A stretch of DNA of 64,000 nucleotides from Chloroflexota bacterium (GTDB lineage Bacteria; Chloroflexota; Anaerolineae; 4572-78; J111), in assembly GCA_016860845.1 (NCBI GenBank), contig BOKF01000017.1, forward strand, positions 62,001 through 126,000, written 5' to 3'. Below are positions 50,850 through 58,712 of this stretch, piece after piece. Within the stretch, counting starts at the first letter, position 1. The number at the start of each line of letters is the position of its first letter. The notes beneath the pieces were generated by a model. The model searched no databases. It was not told where the DNA came from and was given only the letters and a program-made list of their open reading frames with translations. The translations under genes and the position numbers were made by a program.

Positions 50850-50860
50850 GGAAACGCCCG

Positions 50861-52195
50861 ATGCCAATCCTGGATATAGTTATCCCTGACGAAATCGGCG
50901 ACGTGGACGAGTGCGTGGTCGTTACCTGGCTCAAACGGGAAGGCAGTGCCGTGGAGAAAGATGAGGTTCTGCTCATCCTGCAAGCCGAAAAAATCTCCTT
51001 CGAGCTGCCCAGCCCGGCCGCCGGCCAGGTAACGGCTATTTTGGCCCAGCAGGGTGAGGTGGTGAAAAAAGGCCAGCCCCTGGCCCGGCTGGAGGTCGCT
51101 GAACTGGTAGAGACGCTGCCGCCTGCCCCACCCCAAGCGGCAGCAGCCCCAGCCCGCCCAACGGGTGAGGTCCGCGCCTCGCCCGTCGCCAAACGCCTGG
51201 CCCGCGAGCACAACGTAGAGCTGTCCCTGGTGGCCGGCACGGGCGAAGAGGGCCGCATCACCGAAAAGGATGTGCTGGCCTTTGTCGAGGCGCGGCAGGC
51301 TAAGGCCGCGCCTCCGCCAGCAGCGGTGCGGTCAGCACCGCCGGCTTCACCTGTCGCCAAGCGCATGGCCCGTGAGCACAACGTGGATTTGGCTCAGGTG
51401 AGCGGAACCGGCGAGGGTGGACGAGTCACCGAGAAGGACGTGCTGGCCTTTGTCGAAGCACAGCGGGCTAAAGCAGCGCCGCAGCCAACGCCAAGTGAAG
51501 TGAAGCCGGTCCCATCCCTGCCTCAAGGCGAAACTATCCCTTTGAGTGGGGCACGGGGCACAATCGCCCGGCGGATGCACGACAGCCTGCACAGCATGGC
51601 CCAATTAACGCTGCACACGGAAGCCGATGTGACCGAACTGGTCGCGCTCCGGGAAAGTCTCAAGGCGCACACCCCGCTGACCTACACCGATTTGATCGTC
51701 CGGGCCTGCGCCCTGGCCCTGCGCCAGCACCCCCGCCTCAATGCGACGCTGGAGGGGGAAACCATCCGCCTGCTGCCCCAGATCAATATTGGCCTGGCAG
51801 TGGCCCTCGACGACGGCCTGATTGTGCCGGTTATCCCTGCGGCCGATCAGAAAAGCCTGGCCGATCTGGCCCAGCTACGCACCCGGCTGGCCGAGCGCGC
51901 CCGGGCAGGCCAGTTAACCAAAGAGGAGATCAGCGGCGGGACTTTTACCGTTACCAACCTGGGCAACTATGATATTGACGCCTTCACCCCCATCATCAAT
52001 CCCCCCGAAGCGGCCATCCTGGGCGTGGGCCGGATTGTCGAGAAAGTGGTGATTTACCAGGGCAAGATTGCCCAACGAGCGATGATCACCTTGAGCCTGA
52101 CCTTCGATCACCGGCTGGTGGACGGCGCTCTGGCCGCGGCCTTTTTGCAGACGATCAAACGATTGTTGGAAGCGCCAGAGCAGCTAAACAGCTAA
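50861..52195 (+). CDS. acoC: Dihydrolipoamide acyltransferase E2 with two peripheral-subunit-binding domains
   Basis: A 444-residue E2. Residues 1-80 are a lipoyl domain with Lys44 in LQAEKISFELP. Two nearly identical peripheral-subunit-binding domains follow, about 106-143 (ASPVAKRLAREHNVELSLVA) and 162-200 (ASPVAKRMAREHNVDLAQVS), where most E2s have one; Ala/Pro-rich linkers separate them. The catalytic core, about 220-444, ends with the active-site SLTFDHRLVDGALAAAF. It transfers the acetyl group from lipoate to CoA. No dihydrolipoamide dehydrogenase (E3) lies in the window, so E3 must come from elsewhere. Confidence 0.92.
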   Translation: MPILDIVIPDEIGDVDECVVVTWLKREGSAVEKDEVLLILQAEKISFELPSPAAGQVTAILAQQGEVVKKGQPLARLEVAELVETLPPAPPQAAAAPARPTGEVRASPVAKRLAREHNVELSLVAGTGEEGRITEKDVLAFVEARQAKAAPPPAAVRSAPPASPVAKRMAREHNVDLAQVSGTGEGGRVTEKDVLAFVEAQRAKAAPQPTPSEVKPVPSLPQGETIPLSGARGTIARRMHDSLHSMAQLTLHTEADVTELVALRESLKAHTPLTYTDLIVRACALALRQHPRLNATLEGETIRLLPQINIGLAVALDDGLIVPVIPAADQKSLADLAQLRTRLAERARAGQLTKEEISGGTFTVTNLGNYDIDAFTPIINPPEAAILGVGRIVEKVVIYQGKIAQRAMITLSLTFDHRLVDGALAAAFLQTIKRLLEAPEQLNS

Positions 52196-52200
52196 ATTCA

Positions 52201-52252
52201 GACCCGCAGGGTTTTACCTATCCTGACAAGAGCGGGGTAGTCCTTGCGGGTC
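52201..52252 (+). terminator. Hairpin after acoC
   Basis: GACCCGCA (52201-52208) and TGCGGGTC (52245-52252) form an 8-bp stem with further partial pairing inside, between acoC and the XdhC gene. TTAA but no long T-run follows, so it may be a partial terminator or leader structure. Confidence 0.4.
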
Positions 52253-52277
52253 TTAACCAACCTCAGGGGGATAAACT

Positions 52278-53432
52278 GTGTACGATGAATTTTTCTCCAA
52301 AGCGCACGAATTATTAAGCGAGGGAAAGCCCTTTGCCACGGCCATCGTCGTCCGGGCGGAGAAGCCGACCTCGGCCAAGCCGGGCGATAAGGCGATTGTT
52401 ACCCCGGAGGGCGTGATGCACGGCTGGATTGGCGGGAGCTGCGCCCAGCCGACCGTGATCCAGGAAGCCATGAAGGCCCTGGCCGACGGCGAGCCGCGCC
52501 TGATTCGTCTCAGCACCGATCCGCAAAAAGAGAGCCGGGCCGGACTGGTTGATTTGCCGATGACCTGCTTTAGCGGCGGCACGCTGGAAATTTACATCGA
52601 GCCGCAACTGCCGCCCACCCGGCTGATGATCATCGGCAGCCTGCCCGTCGCCCAGGCCCTGGCCCGGCTGGGACAGGCCATGAATTACTATGTGGTCGCC
52701 GTTGATCCCGATTCCGGCGGCGCAGGTATGGCTCAGGCCGATGAGGTCATCACGGACCTGAAGAAAATCAGAGACAAAATTACTGCGCTGACCTACATCG
52801 TGGTCGCCAGTCATGGGCATTACGATGAGCTGGCTTTGGAGTCTGCCCTGCGCTCAAAAGCCGCTTACGTAGCCCTGGTCGCCAGCAAAACCAGGGCAGC
52901 GGCGGTGTTGGAGTATCTGCACGGGCAGGGTCTGACCGAGGCCGAGTTGGCCCGGCTGAAATACCCGGCGGGATTGGATATTCAGGCCCTGCGCGGGGAT
53001 GAAATTGCCCTAAGCATCATGGCCGAGATTGTGCAGCGGCGGCGCAACGCCGAACCTATTGAGCTGCAGGCCCTACTGCCAGAACCGGAGCCGGCCGAAG
53101 CGATTGACCCTGTCTGCGGTATGACCGTGCTGACCGCCGGGGCCGAGCACCGCACAGAGTACAACGGGCAGATGTTTTATTTTTGCTGTGCGGGCTGCCA
53201 GGAGTCTTTTGAGCAAAACCCGGAGCAGTATCTCAGCCAGCCCGCCCCCTCCGGCGAGGCGATTGATCCAGTTTGCGGGATGACGGTGGACATTGCCAGC
53301 GCCAAGTATATGTCGGAGTACCAGGGGCAGCTTTACTATTTCTGCGCTCCCGGCTGCAAGCTGAGCTTCGATAAAGCGCCGCAAAAGTACCTGGGTATCC
53401 CGGCGGGCGGTGCGCCGATTGAACTGCTCTAA
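52278..53432 (+). CDS. XdhC/CoxI-family maturation protein fused to two YHS domains
   Basis: A 384-residue fusion. Residues 1-110 are the XdhC_CoxI domain (GWIGGSCAQPTVIQEAMKAL), and about 115-260 the XdhC Rossmann-like domain (RLMIIGSLPVAQALARLGQA, VVASHGHYDELAL). XdhC proteins sulfurate the molybdenum cofactor and insert it into xanthine-oxidase-family enzymes, so CoxL at 43.6-46 kb is a plausible client. Two YHS domains follow (DPVCGM...YFCCAGC near 275-320 and DPVCGM...YFCAPGC near 328-375), Cys-rich modules found in metal handling, including copper. CoxL carries a Mo-S-Cu centre, so the fusion could bring in copper; that is inference. Confidence 0.88.
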   Translation: MYDEFFSKAHELLSEGKPFATAIVVRAEKPTSAKPGDKAIVTPEGVMHGWIGGSCAQPTVIQEAMKALADGEPRLIRLSTDPQKESRAGLVDLPMTCFSGGTLEIYIEPQLPPTRLMIIGSLPVAQALARLGQAMNYYVVAVDPDSGGAGMAQADEVITDLKKIRDKITALTYIVVASHGHYDELALESALRSKAAYVALVASKTRAAAVLEYLHGQGLTEAELARLKYPAGLDIQALRGDEIALSIMAEIVQRRRNAEPIELQALLPEPEPAEAIDPVCGMTVLTAGAEHRTEYNGQMFYFCCAGCQESFEQNPEQYLSQPAPSGEAIDPVCGMTVDIASAKYMSEYQGQLYYFCAPGCKLSFDKAPQKYLGIPAGGAPIELL

Positions 53433-53932
53433 ATGGCCGCCGCCAGGGATGGTCGTTGGACCTGTGGAACCTGGCTCCGTTTGTAGACCATGATCGTCCG
53501 CTTAAATTCGATGACGATTTTCCCATCCTGATTGAAGCCCATCGTCTTAAAACGGACAATGCCCATGCCAGGGCGGGAACGAGACTCCCGCATCTCCAAC
53601 ACCTCGCTTTGGGCGTAGAGTGTGTCGCCCTCAAAGACAGGCTGGGGTAAGCGCACCTCATCCCAGCCCAGGTTGACCGCGTTTTGGGAAATGTCCGCCA
53701 CCGACAGGCCGGTGATAATCGCCAGGGTCAGCGTAGAATCCACCAGCGGCTTTTTAAATTCGGTTTGGGCGGCATAAACGCTGTCGAAGTGAATGGGATT
53801 GTTGTTGACCGTCAGCAGGGTGAACCAGATATTGTCGGTCTGAGTAATGGTCCGTCCCAACGGGTGCCGGTAAACATCCCCAACCTCAAAATCTTCGTAA
53901 ACCCGTCCTGACCAGCTTGGTTTTATCTTCAT
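53429..53932 (-). CDS. MaoC-like hydratase/dehydratase
   Basis: A 167-residue hot-dog-fold protein. The catalytic region is DNIWFTLLTVNNNPIHFDSVYA (Asp/His pair) near residue 35, as in (R)-enoyl-CoA and mesaconyl-CoA-type hydratases. GDTLYAQSEVLEMRESRSRP is the second conserved block. It probably hydrates an acyl-CoA; chain length is unknown. The ATG at 53932 follows GGGGGAG at good spacing, so the six-residue longer form is rejected. Its end overlaps the XdhC gene by four bases in a convergent arrangement. Confidence 0.88.
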   Translation of the reverse strand: MKIKPSWSGRVYEDFEVGDVYRHPLGRTITQTDNIWFTLLTVNNNPIHFDSVYAAQTEFKKPLVDSTLTLAIITGLSVADISQNAVNLGWDEVRLPQPVFEGDTLYAQSEVLEMRESRSRPGMGIVRFKTMGFNQDGKIVIEFKRTIMVYKRSQVPQVQRPSLAAAI

Positions 53933-54087
53933 GGTTAGAATCTCCCCCACTTATGCATTTACAGTACAGTATTAATGCATCCAGGCCCACATTTCTGCAA
54001 AATAAAGGGGATATGATAAACTAAACCGTATCACATTGGATAATGATGAATTCCAGTCTCCGGTCACTCCTTGAACGAGGTTAACTC

Positions 54088-55839
54088 ATGAAGCTAACCT
54101 GCAAACAGTGTGGCACGAGCATTCCATCCCCAGCCGAGGATCAGGCTTGGGCCAGATGTGCCAATTGCCAGGCTGTTTTTAGCCTAAGTTGGGCTGAAAT
54201 CCCAACCGATTTGGCCCAAGCCGGGGCCTTTTTACCCAAAGGGATGAGCCTGCAACTTTTACCCAACGGTTTAGAAATTGCCTACAACTGGTTCAGTCCG
54301 GTTTATATCGTTCTGGCCCTGATAGCCTTGATTTGGAATAGTTTTATCTTTAGTGCCATAGGGGCATTAGGCTGGTGGTTATTACTTATCCCTCATTTCT
54401 GGGTAGGTATTGGCATGGCAGCCTATGCCCTCATTAATCTGGTTAACAGAACTATTATCACTGTTACGCCCGACGACTTAGAAATAATTCACACTCCTAT
54501 TCCCTACCCCCCTTACCGAATATTTGACCCCATTACCTTAAAACAATTGTACGTCAAAGAGGTTAAACACCAGAATAAAGGTTCTGTTACTTACACCTAC
54601 GACCTGTATATGACCACCTGGACCGGCCGGAATCAAAAGTTGGTGGGCCGGATCCCAGAGGCTCATATCGCCCTGGCGTTAGAGAAAGAAATTGAACACT
54701 TTTTGCAAATTAAAGACCGGGCCATTCCGGGTGAGTTTCGCTGGCTCTCCGACTCGGAGCGAAAGGAACTGCGGCAAGCCTGGCAGGCATTAGCGGCGGC
54801 CACCTCGCTCAAATTTAATCCGGAAACGGCCTCCGAAAAGGCAACTGTCTCCGGCGTCTATCGCGGTTATTACCTGCACCTGGATGTGGTTTACCGCAGC
54901 CATAACCGGACTAAATATACACAGTTGTTGCTAACGCCGGAATCGCCCCCCGACTACAACTACCCCTTCCTGAGCGATGAAGCCCGGCTAGGCCAACCTT
55001 TAACGGAGGCAGAGGTGTTGTCCGTGCTGGCCGCCGGCGGCTTTCCCCATGATGAAAACGAGCAGATAGATGTCAGCGCCAACGCTCAAAAAATCTATTT
55101 TGAACAGGCCGGGTTAGAAACAGATCCTCATTTCCTGCACCAGGCATGTGATGCGATGGTACATCTGGCCAGAGGGTATGCCAAACTACAGACTATTGGC
55201 GGCGAGGCCATACCGGCCCTGGAAGCCCTGGCTGCCCAGCCCCGTCATGGCTTAAATTCAATTGTCCGGCAGTTAATTCAGGATATTGCCGCCGATACGA
55301 CCACGCGCCTGGGTCATCAACCGGACAGCTTTTACTGCCGGCGCTGCCTGACCCGCTGCGCCGCCCATACCGGCCAGGTCACCCTGATCAAAACGTTTAC
55401 CTATTATGGCTGCCGCACCTGCCGTCAAAGCCGGGCTTTGTTAGAGTGGACCGGGCCGGTTGTCGCCGTGTTAGACAGCCGGATGGCCGAGCAATGGGTC
55501 GAGCAAGCCGGAACCGTGCGGGTCAATTGGCTGCTCCAACGTTCCCTGTTTGATTTTGAGGCCGTAGAAATCGTCCAGGCCAGCGATGAAGAGATTGAGC
55601 GCTTTGCCGTCCAGGTGGGCAATGATACCGACCCACTGCGCCAACCTGACTACGAGCTAATGGCCTGCCGCATTGGCCTGAGCTGCCACCTGTCAGACAA
55701 CAGCCTAAGGGTGCTGCACAGTATCTTCGGGTCGGTTGAGCGCGGCCCGCTCCTGGCCGATGTGGCCGAAACAGCGGTAAATGACCAGGAACGAGAGAGC
55801 GGTGATCAAGATCAGGACCAGGGGCATCTGTTCCTCTAG
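54088..55839 (+). CDS. Zinc-ribbon membrane protein, unknown function
   Basis: A 583-residue protein I do not recognise. Residues 5-27 hold a four-Cys zinc ribbon (CKQCG...CANC). Two membrane helices occur at about 75-115 (PVYIVLALIALIWNSFIFSA, then WWLLLIPHFWVGIGMAAYAL). A soluble region of about 350 residues follows, with a second Cys-rich module FYCRRCLTRCAAH...YGCRTCRQS near 415-450. The C-terminus is acidic and Gln/Asp-rich. It may be a membrane-bound zinc-binding sensor or stress protein. It precedes another uncharacterised envelope protein in the same direction. Confidence 0.75.
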   Translation: MKLTCKQCGTSIPSPAEDQAWARCANCQAVFSLSWAEIPTDLAQAGAFLPKGMSLQLLPNGLEIAYNWFSPVYIVLALIALIWNSFIFSAIGALGWWLLLIPHFWVGIGMAAYALINLVNRTIITVTPDDLEIIHTPIPYPPYRIFDPITLKQLYVKEVKHQNKGSVTYTYDLYMTTWTGRNQKLVGRIPEAHIALALEKEIEHFLQIKDRAIPGEFRWLSDSERKELRQAWQALAAATSLKFNPETASEKATVSGVYRGYYLHLDVVYRSHNRTKYTQLLLTPESPPDYNYPFLSDEARLGQPLTEAEVLSVLAAGGFPHDENEQIDVSANAQKIYFEQAGLETDPHFLHQACDAMVHLARGYAKLQTIGGEAIPALEALAAQPRHGLNSIVRQLIQDIAADTTTRLGHQPDSFYCRRCLTRCAAHTGQVTLIKTFTYYGCRTCRQSRALLEWTGPVVAVLDSRMAEQWVEQAGTVRVNWLLQRSLFDFEAVEIVQASDEEIERFAVQVGNDTDPLRQPDYELMACRIGLSCHLSDNSLRVLHSIFGSVERGPLLADVAETAVNDQERESGDQDQDQGHLFL

Positions 55840-55899
55840 CGTTGGCAAGGCGACGCCTGGTTGACCGATCAACGTGCGTTGGGCGTGATATAATCTCCG

Positions 55900-55936
55900 G
55901 GTGAGTAGTCAGTAATCAGTAGTCAGTAGTCAGATA
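55900..55936. repeat. AGTAGTCAGTAATCAGTAG tandem word repeat
   Basis: Four AGTAGTCAGT-type words in tandem precede the next gene, with no inverted copy. It is the inverted form of the TGACTACTGAC words near 47.15 and 48.63 kb. Confidence 0.7.
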
Positions 55937-55987
55937 AGAATGGCTGAGGCTGGTCAGAGGTTCCGATTTTCATCAGGAGTTTTCGGC

Positions 55988-58552
55988 ATGCGTTTTTCAG
56001 AAAAGTGGTTATTTTTCTTTATTTTTACTCTAGCACTTGGAGCGGGATGGAATAGATGGCCCACGAGTTCAGTGGCCGCCGCCACACCGACTCCCGCTCC
56101 CACCGCTACCAGCGATGAAATCAACTTCAACCCCTCGCCGGATGGCCGCTGGACGGCTGTCGTCAACACCACGGCCGGCAGTCTCGATTTGCAGGGGCCG
56201 GATGGTCAGACGGTCAATATTTTTCCACCCGGCAGCACGGTTAATGCGATCACCTGGTCGCCTGACAGCAAGCATTTGCTGGTAGTGAAAAACAACTGGA
56301 TACCTCAACAGCCGCTCGGCACAGGGGTAGAGGTTAAAAGCCCTATCGAAATCTGGCAGATAGAATTTAAAGAGGGAGAACCCAGCGAACCTACGCGGCT
56401 GTACCAATCCCAAGCAACGCCGGATGAAGGCCCGCAGCAGATTGTCCTGGGCCAGTGGTCGCCCGACAGCCGTTACGTGTTGTTTTGGGAAGGAATCTTA
56501 AGCGCTTCTATCCTGGCCGATGGTCTGCCTTTGTCGGTGTTGGATGTGACTACGGGCCAAGTAAGCCAGGTTGCCGAAGTAGCTCTGCTCAATCCCCGTT
56601 ATCAAAGCTGGGCGCCCGATAGTTCCGCACTGGCTGTAACCGCAGGGGACTATCGGTCGGCCCAGGTCAACAAGTGGCTCATCTTATTCGATCCGCTCAA
56701 GGGACAGGCGACCACGGCGATCAGCCAAACCGAGCAGATACCGGGTATCGTCGCCTGGTCGCCCAAAGGCAACTGGATTGCTTATGCTGCCGTACCTGCC
56801 AGTCAGACCAGCCCGGAATGGGCCGATTTGATGACCTTTGACAATCCGGCCATCGCCGGGCGGCGCATCTACCTACTCGACCCGACGACCGGTCAAACCC
56901 ACCGGTTAAACACCGGCGAAACCTTTCAAGATGCGCCGCTCTGGAGCGACGATGGAACCGTCCTGTATTATGTGGAGCGGCAGGGCAGTCATCTTATCCT
57001 GATGGCCGCCGACCCGGCCAGCGGTCAGAGCCAGGCCGTGCCGGGAGCCTCGCTGGCTCTGCCGGAGTTGGTCGGCTACTACGGCCAATCCGACCTGGAC
57101 GCTTTGCTGGCCCTGCGCCCCGGCGGTGGATTGTCCGCCGCCCCTGCGCCGGAGAGTCCTCCAGTTGCAGCGCCCAACAGCGCCAACCTGGAGCTGGTCC
57201 GTTTCATCTTCCAAAAACATCCGCCGGTATTGGGCACGCTGGCCGAAGAATTTCTCAAAAAGGTGGAGGCCAGCCGGTACACCGACTTCAACGTGCAGGA
57301 GGCAGACCTGACCGGCGACGGCCAGCCCGAAAGCATCGTCAGCGGCAGCGCCGAGGGCCTTTATCTCTTCGCCGCCATTCTGAGCCGCGACCCGGCGGGC
57401 AATCTGCGCGAACTCTTCCACACTGAAAACATCGAGGGCAAATATCTGGCCCAGGTACGGACGAAGGTAGACGGTTCGCGGGTCATCGCCGACTTTCTGA
57501 CCTCAACCGGCGGCGCTGGCTACATCGAAACTACGTGGGAACAGCGCTGGATCGAGTGCCAGGTCGGCGCCTGTAGCCAGGTCTGGTCGGGGCCGCTGCT
57601 GACCGCCAGCCGTTCCGTCAACTGGACCGCCCGGCGTGACTATACCGTGACCGAACTGGAGCAGCCTGATGCGACCCGCCTGCGCCTGACCACCCGCCGC
57701 TTTGGCCTGAAAGATCTGCCCTTGAGCGATACCGGCTCACCGCCTGGTACGGCCCGGCGGGTAGTCGGGCCGGATACCCTGGCCATTTATCGCCGGGGTA
57801 CGCCGGGAGAGGTTTACCAACTGGAGAGCCAGACCCAACTGGCCCCAGGCCAGGAAATTGCCCAGGAGTTTGATTGGCAAAGCGAGGAAAGCCGGCGGCT
57901 GCTCGACGCGGTCATCAGCCAGCCTTTTTATCAGGCCGACGGTAGTTTTGACAACGATGGTTTCCTGGCGATGCAGGCCGAGCTGTGGGGCCTGCCCGCG
58001 CCGGGCCAGCCCGACGACCCGGCCTGGGGGACAGCCTCACGCCAACTCGATATTGCCGCGCACAGTGGCCCGCCGGGAGAGTTGGGCGAGTGGGTGGCCG
58101 GGCTGGTCGGCGCCCTCGACACACCCCAATGCCGGCTGACCGTGCTGCATCACGACAGCGGTAAATTCCAGCAGGCCGGCCGTCTCGACCAGCCCTGCAC
58201 GGCTAATCTCACCCGTCTGGCCTGGCTGGATGTGACCGGCGACGGCCAGGCTGAATTGCTCTTGCTGACCATTCCGCCTGACGCAGAAGTCGCCGGTAAG
58301 GTGCAGCGTTTGTACGTTTATGGGATAACAGAAAACCGCTTAAGCGAATTGGCCACGCTCGATGGGGGGATCAACGGTGCGGATGGCGCAGGGATTCGCT
58401 GGGAGAGCACAGCGGAGGGGTTTAAGGTCGAAGCCGGCCTGCCGTTAATTGATCCTGATGTCAACCCGAACCTGGCCAACCTGCGGCTGGAACGGCAATT
58501 TCAAAGGTATGTCTGGGATGAGGGGAGTAGGGGTTTCAAGGTAACAGAGTAG
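55988..58552 (+). CDS. Exported beta-propeller (TolB/WD40-like) protein
   Basis: An 854-residue protein. The ATG at 55988 has AGGAG eight bases upstream and begins a signal peptide or anchor (MRFSEKWLFFFIFTLALGAG). A Thr/Pro/Ala segment (TPTPAPTATSDE) follows, then propeller blades of TolB/WD40-like type with repeated PDSKHLLVV, SPDSRYVLFW, APDSSALAVT, SPKGNWIAYA motifs to about residue 380. The C-terminal half has two FG-GAP/VCBS-like strands (DLTGDGQPESIVSGSAEG, LDVTGDGQAELLLL) that may bind calcium, with other beta-rich sequence. It is probably surface-exposed. Function unknown. Confidence 0.78.
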   Translation: MRFSEKWLFFFIFTLALGAGWNRWPTSSVAAATPTPAPTATSDEINFNPSPDGRWTAVVNTTAGSLDLQGPDGQTVNIFPPGSTVNAITWSPDSKHLLVVKNNWIPQQPLGTGVEVKSPIEIWQIEFKEGEPSEPTRLYQSQATPDEGPQQIVLGQWSPDSRYVLFWEGILSASILADGLPLSVLDVTTGQVSQVAEVALLNPRYQSWAPDSSALAVTAGDYRSAQVNKWLILFDPLKGQATTAISQTEQIPGIVAWSPKGNWIAYAAVPASQTSPEWADLMTFDNPAIAGRRIYLLDPTTGQTHRLNTGETFQDAPLWSDDGTVLYYVERQGSHLILMAADPASGQSQAVPGASLALPELVGYYGQSDLDALLALRPGGGLSAAPAPESPPVAAPNSANLELVRFIFQKHPPVLGTLAEEFLKKVEASRYTDFNVQEADLTGDGQPESIVSGSAEGLYLFAAILSRDPAGNLRELFHTENIEGKYLAQVRTKVDGSRVIADFLTSTGGAGYIETTWEQRWIECQVGACSQVWSGPLLTASRSVNWTARRDYTVTELEQPDATRLRLTTRRFGLKDLPLSDTGSPPGTARRVVGPDTLAIYRRGTPGEVYQLESQTQLAPGQEIAQEFDWQSEESRRLLDAVISQPFYQADGSFDNDGFLAMQAELWGLPAPGQPDDPAWGTASRQLDIAAHSGPPGELGEWVAGLVGALDTPQCRLTVLHHDSGKFQQAGRLDQPCTANLTRLAWLDVTGDGQAELLLLTIPPDAEVAGKVQRLYVYGITENRLSELATLDGGINGADGAGIRWESTAEGFKVEAGLPLIDPDVNPNLANLRLERQFQRYVWDEGSRGFKVTE

Positions 58553-58581
58553 CAAAGTCGCAGGTCGTTACTACTTAGCCT

Positions 58582-58666
58582 CATGTCATTTCGAGGCCGT
58601 AGACCGAGAAATCCCTGGAGTGCGACATAGGCATTACAGATTTCTCCCTTCGGTCGAAATGACATG
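58582..58666. repeat. GTCATTTCGAGC-family inverted repeat, copy C
   Basis: Perfect 13-bp outer arms (CATGTCATTTCGA at 58582-58594 and its complement at 58654-58666) and further inner complementarity around GAGAAATCC. It lies between two converging genes and could terminate both. Confidence 0.8.
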
Positions 58667-58712
58667 CCTGTGCATTTACGAAGCTTTGTTGTAACCTGCA
58701 GCCTGCGACCTG

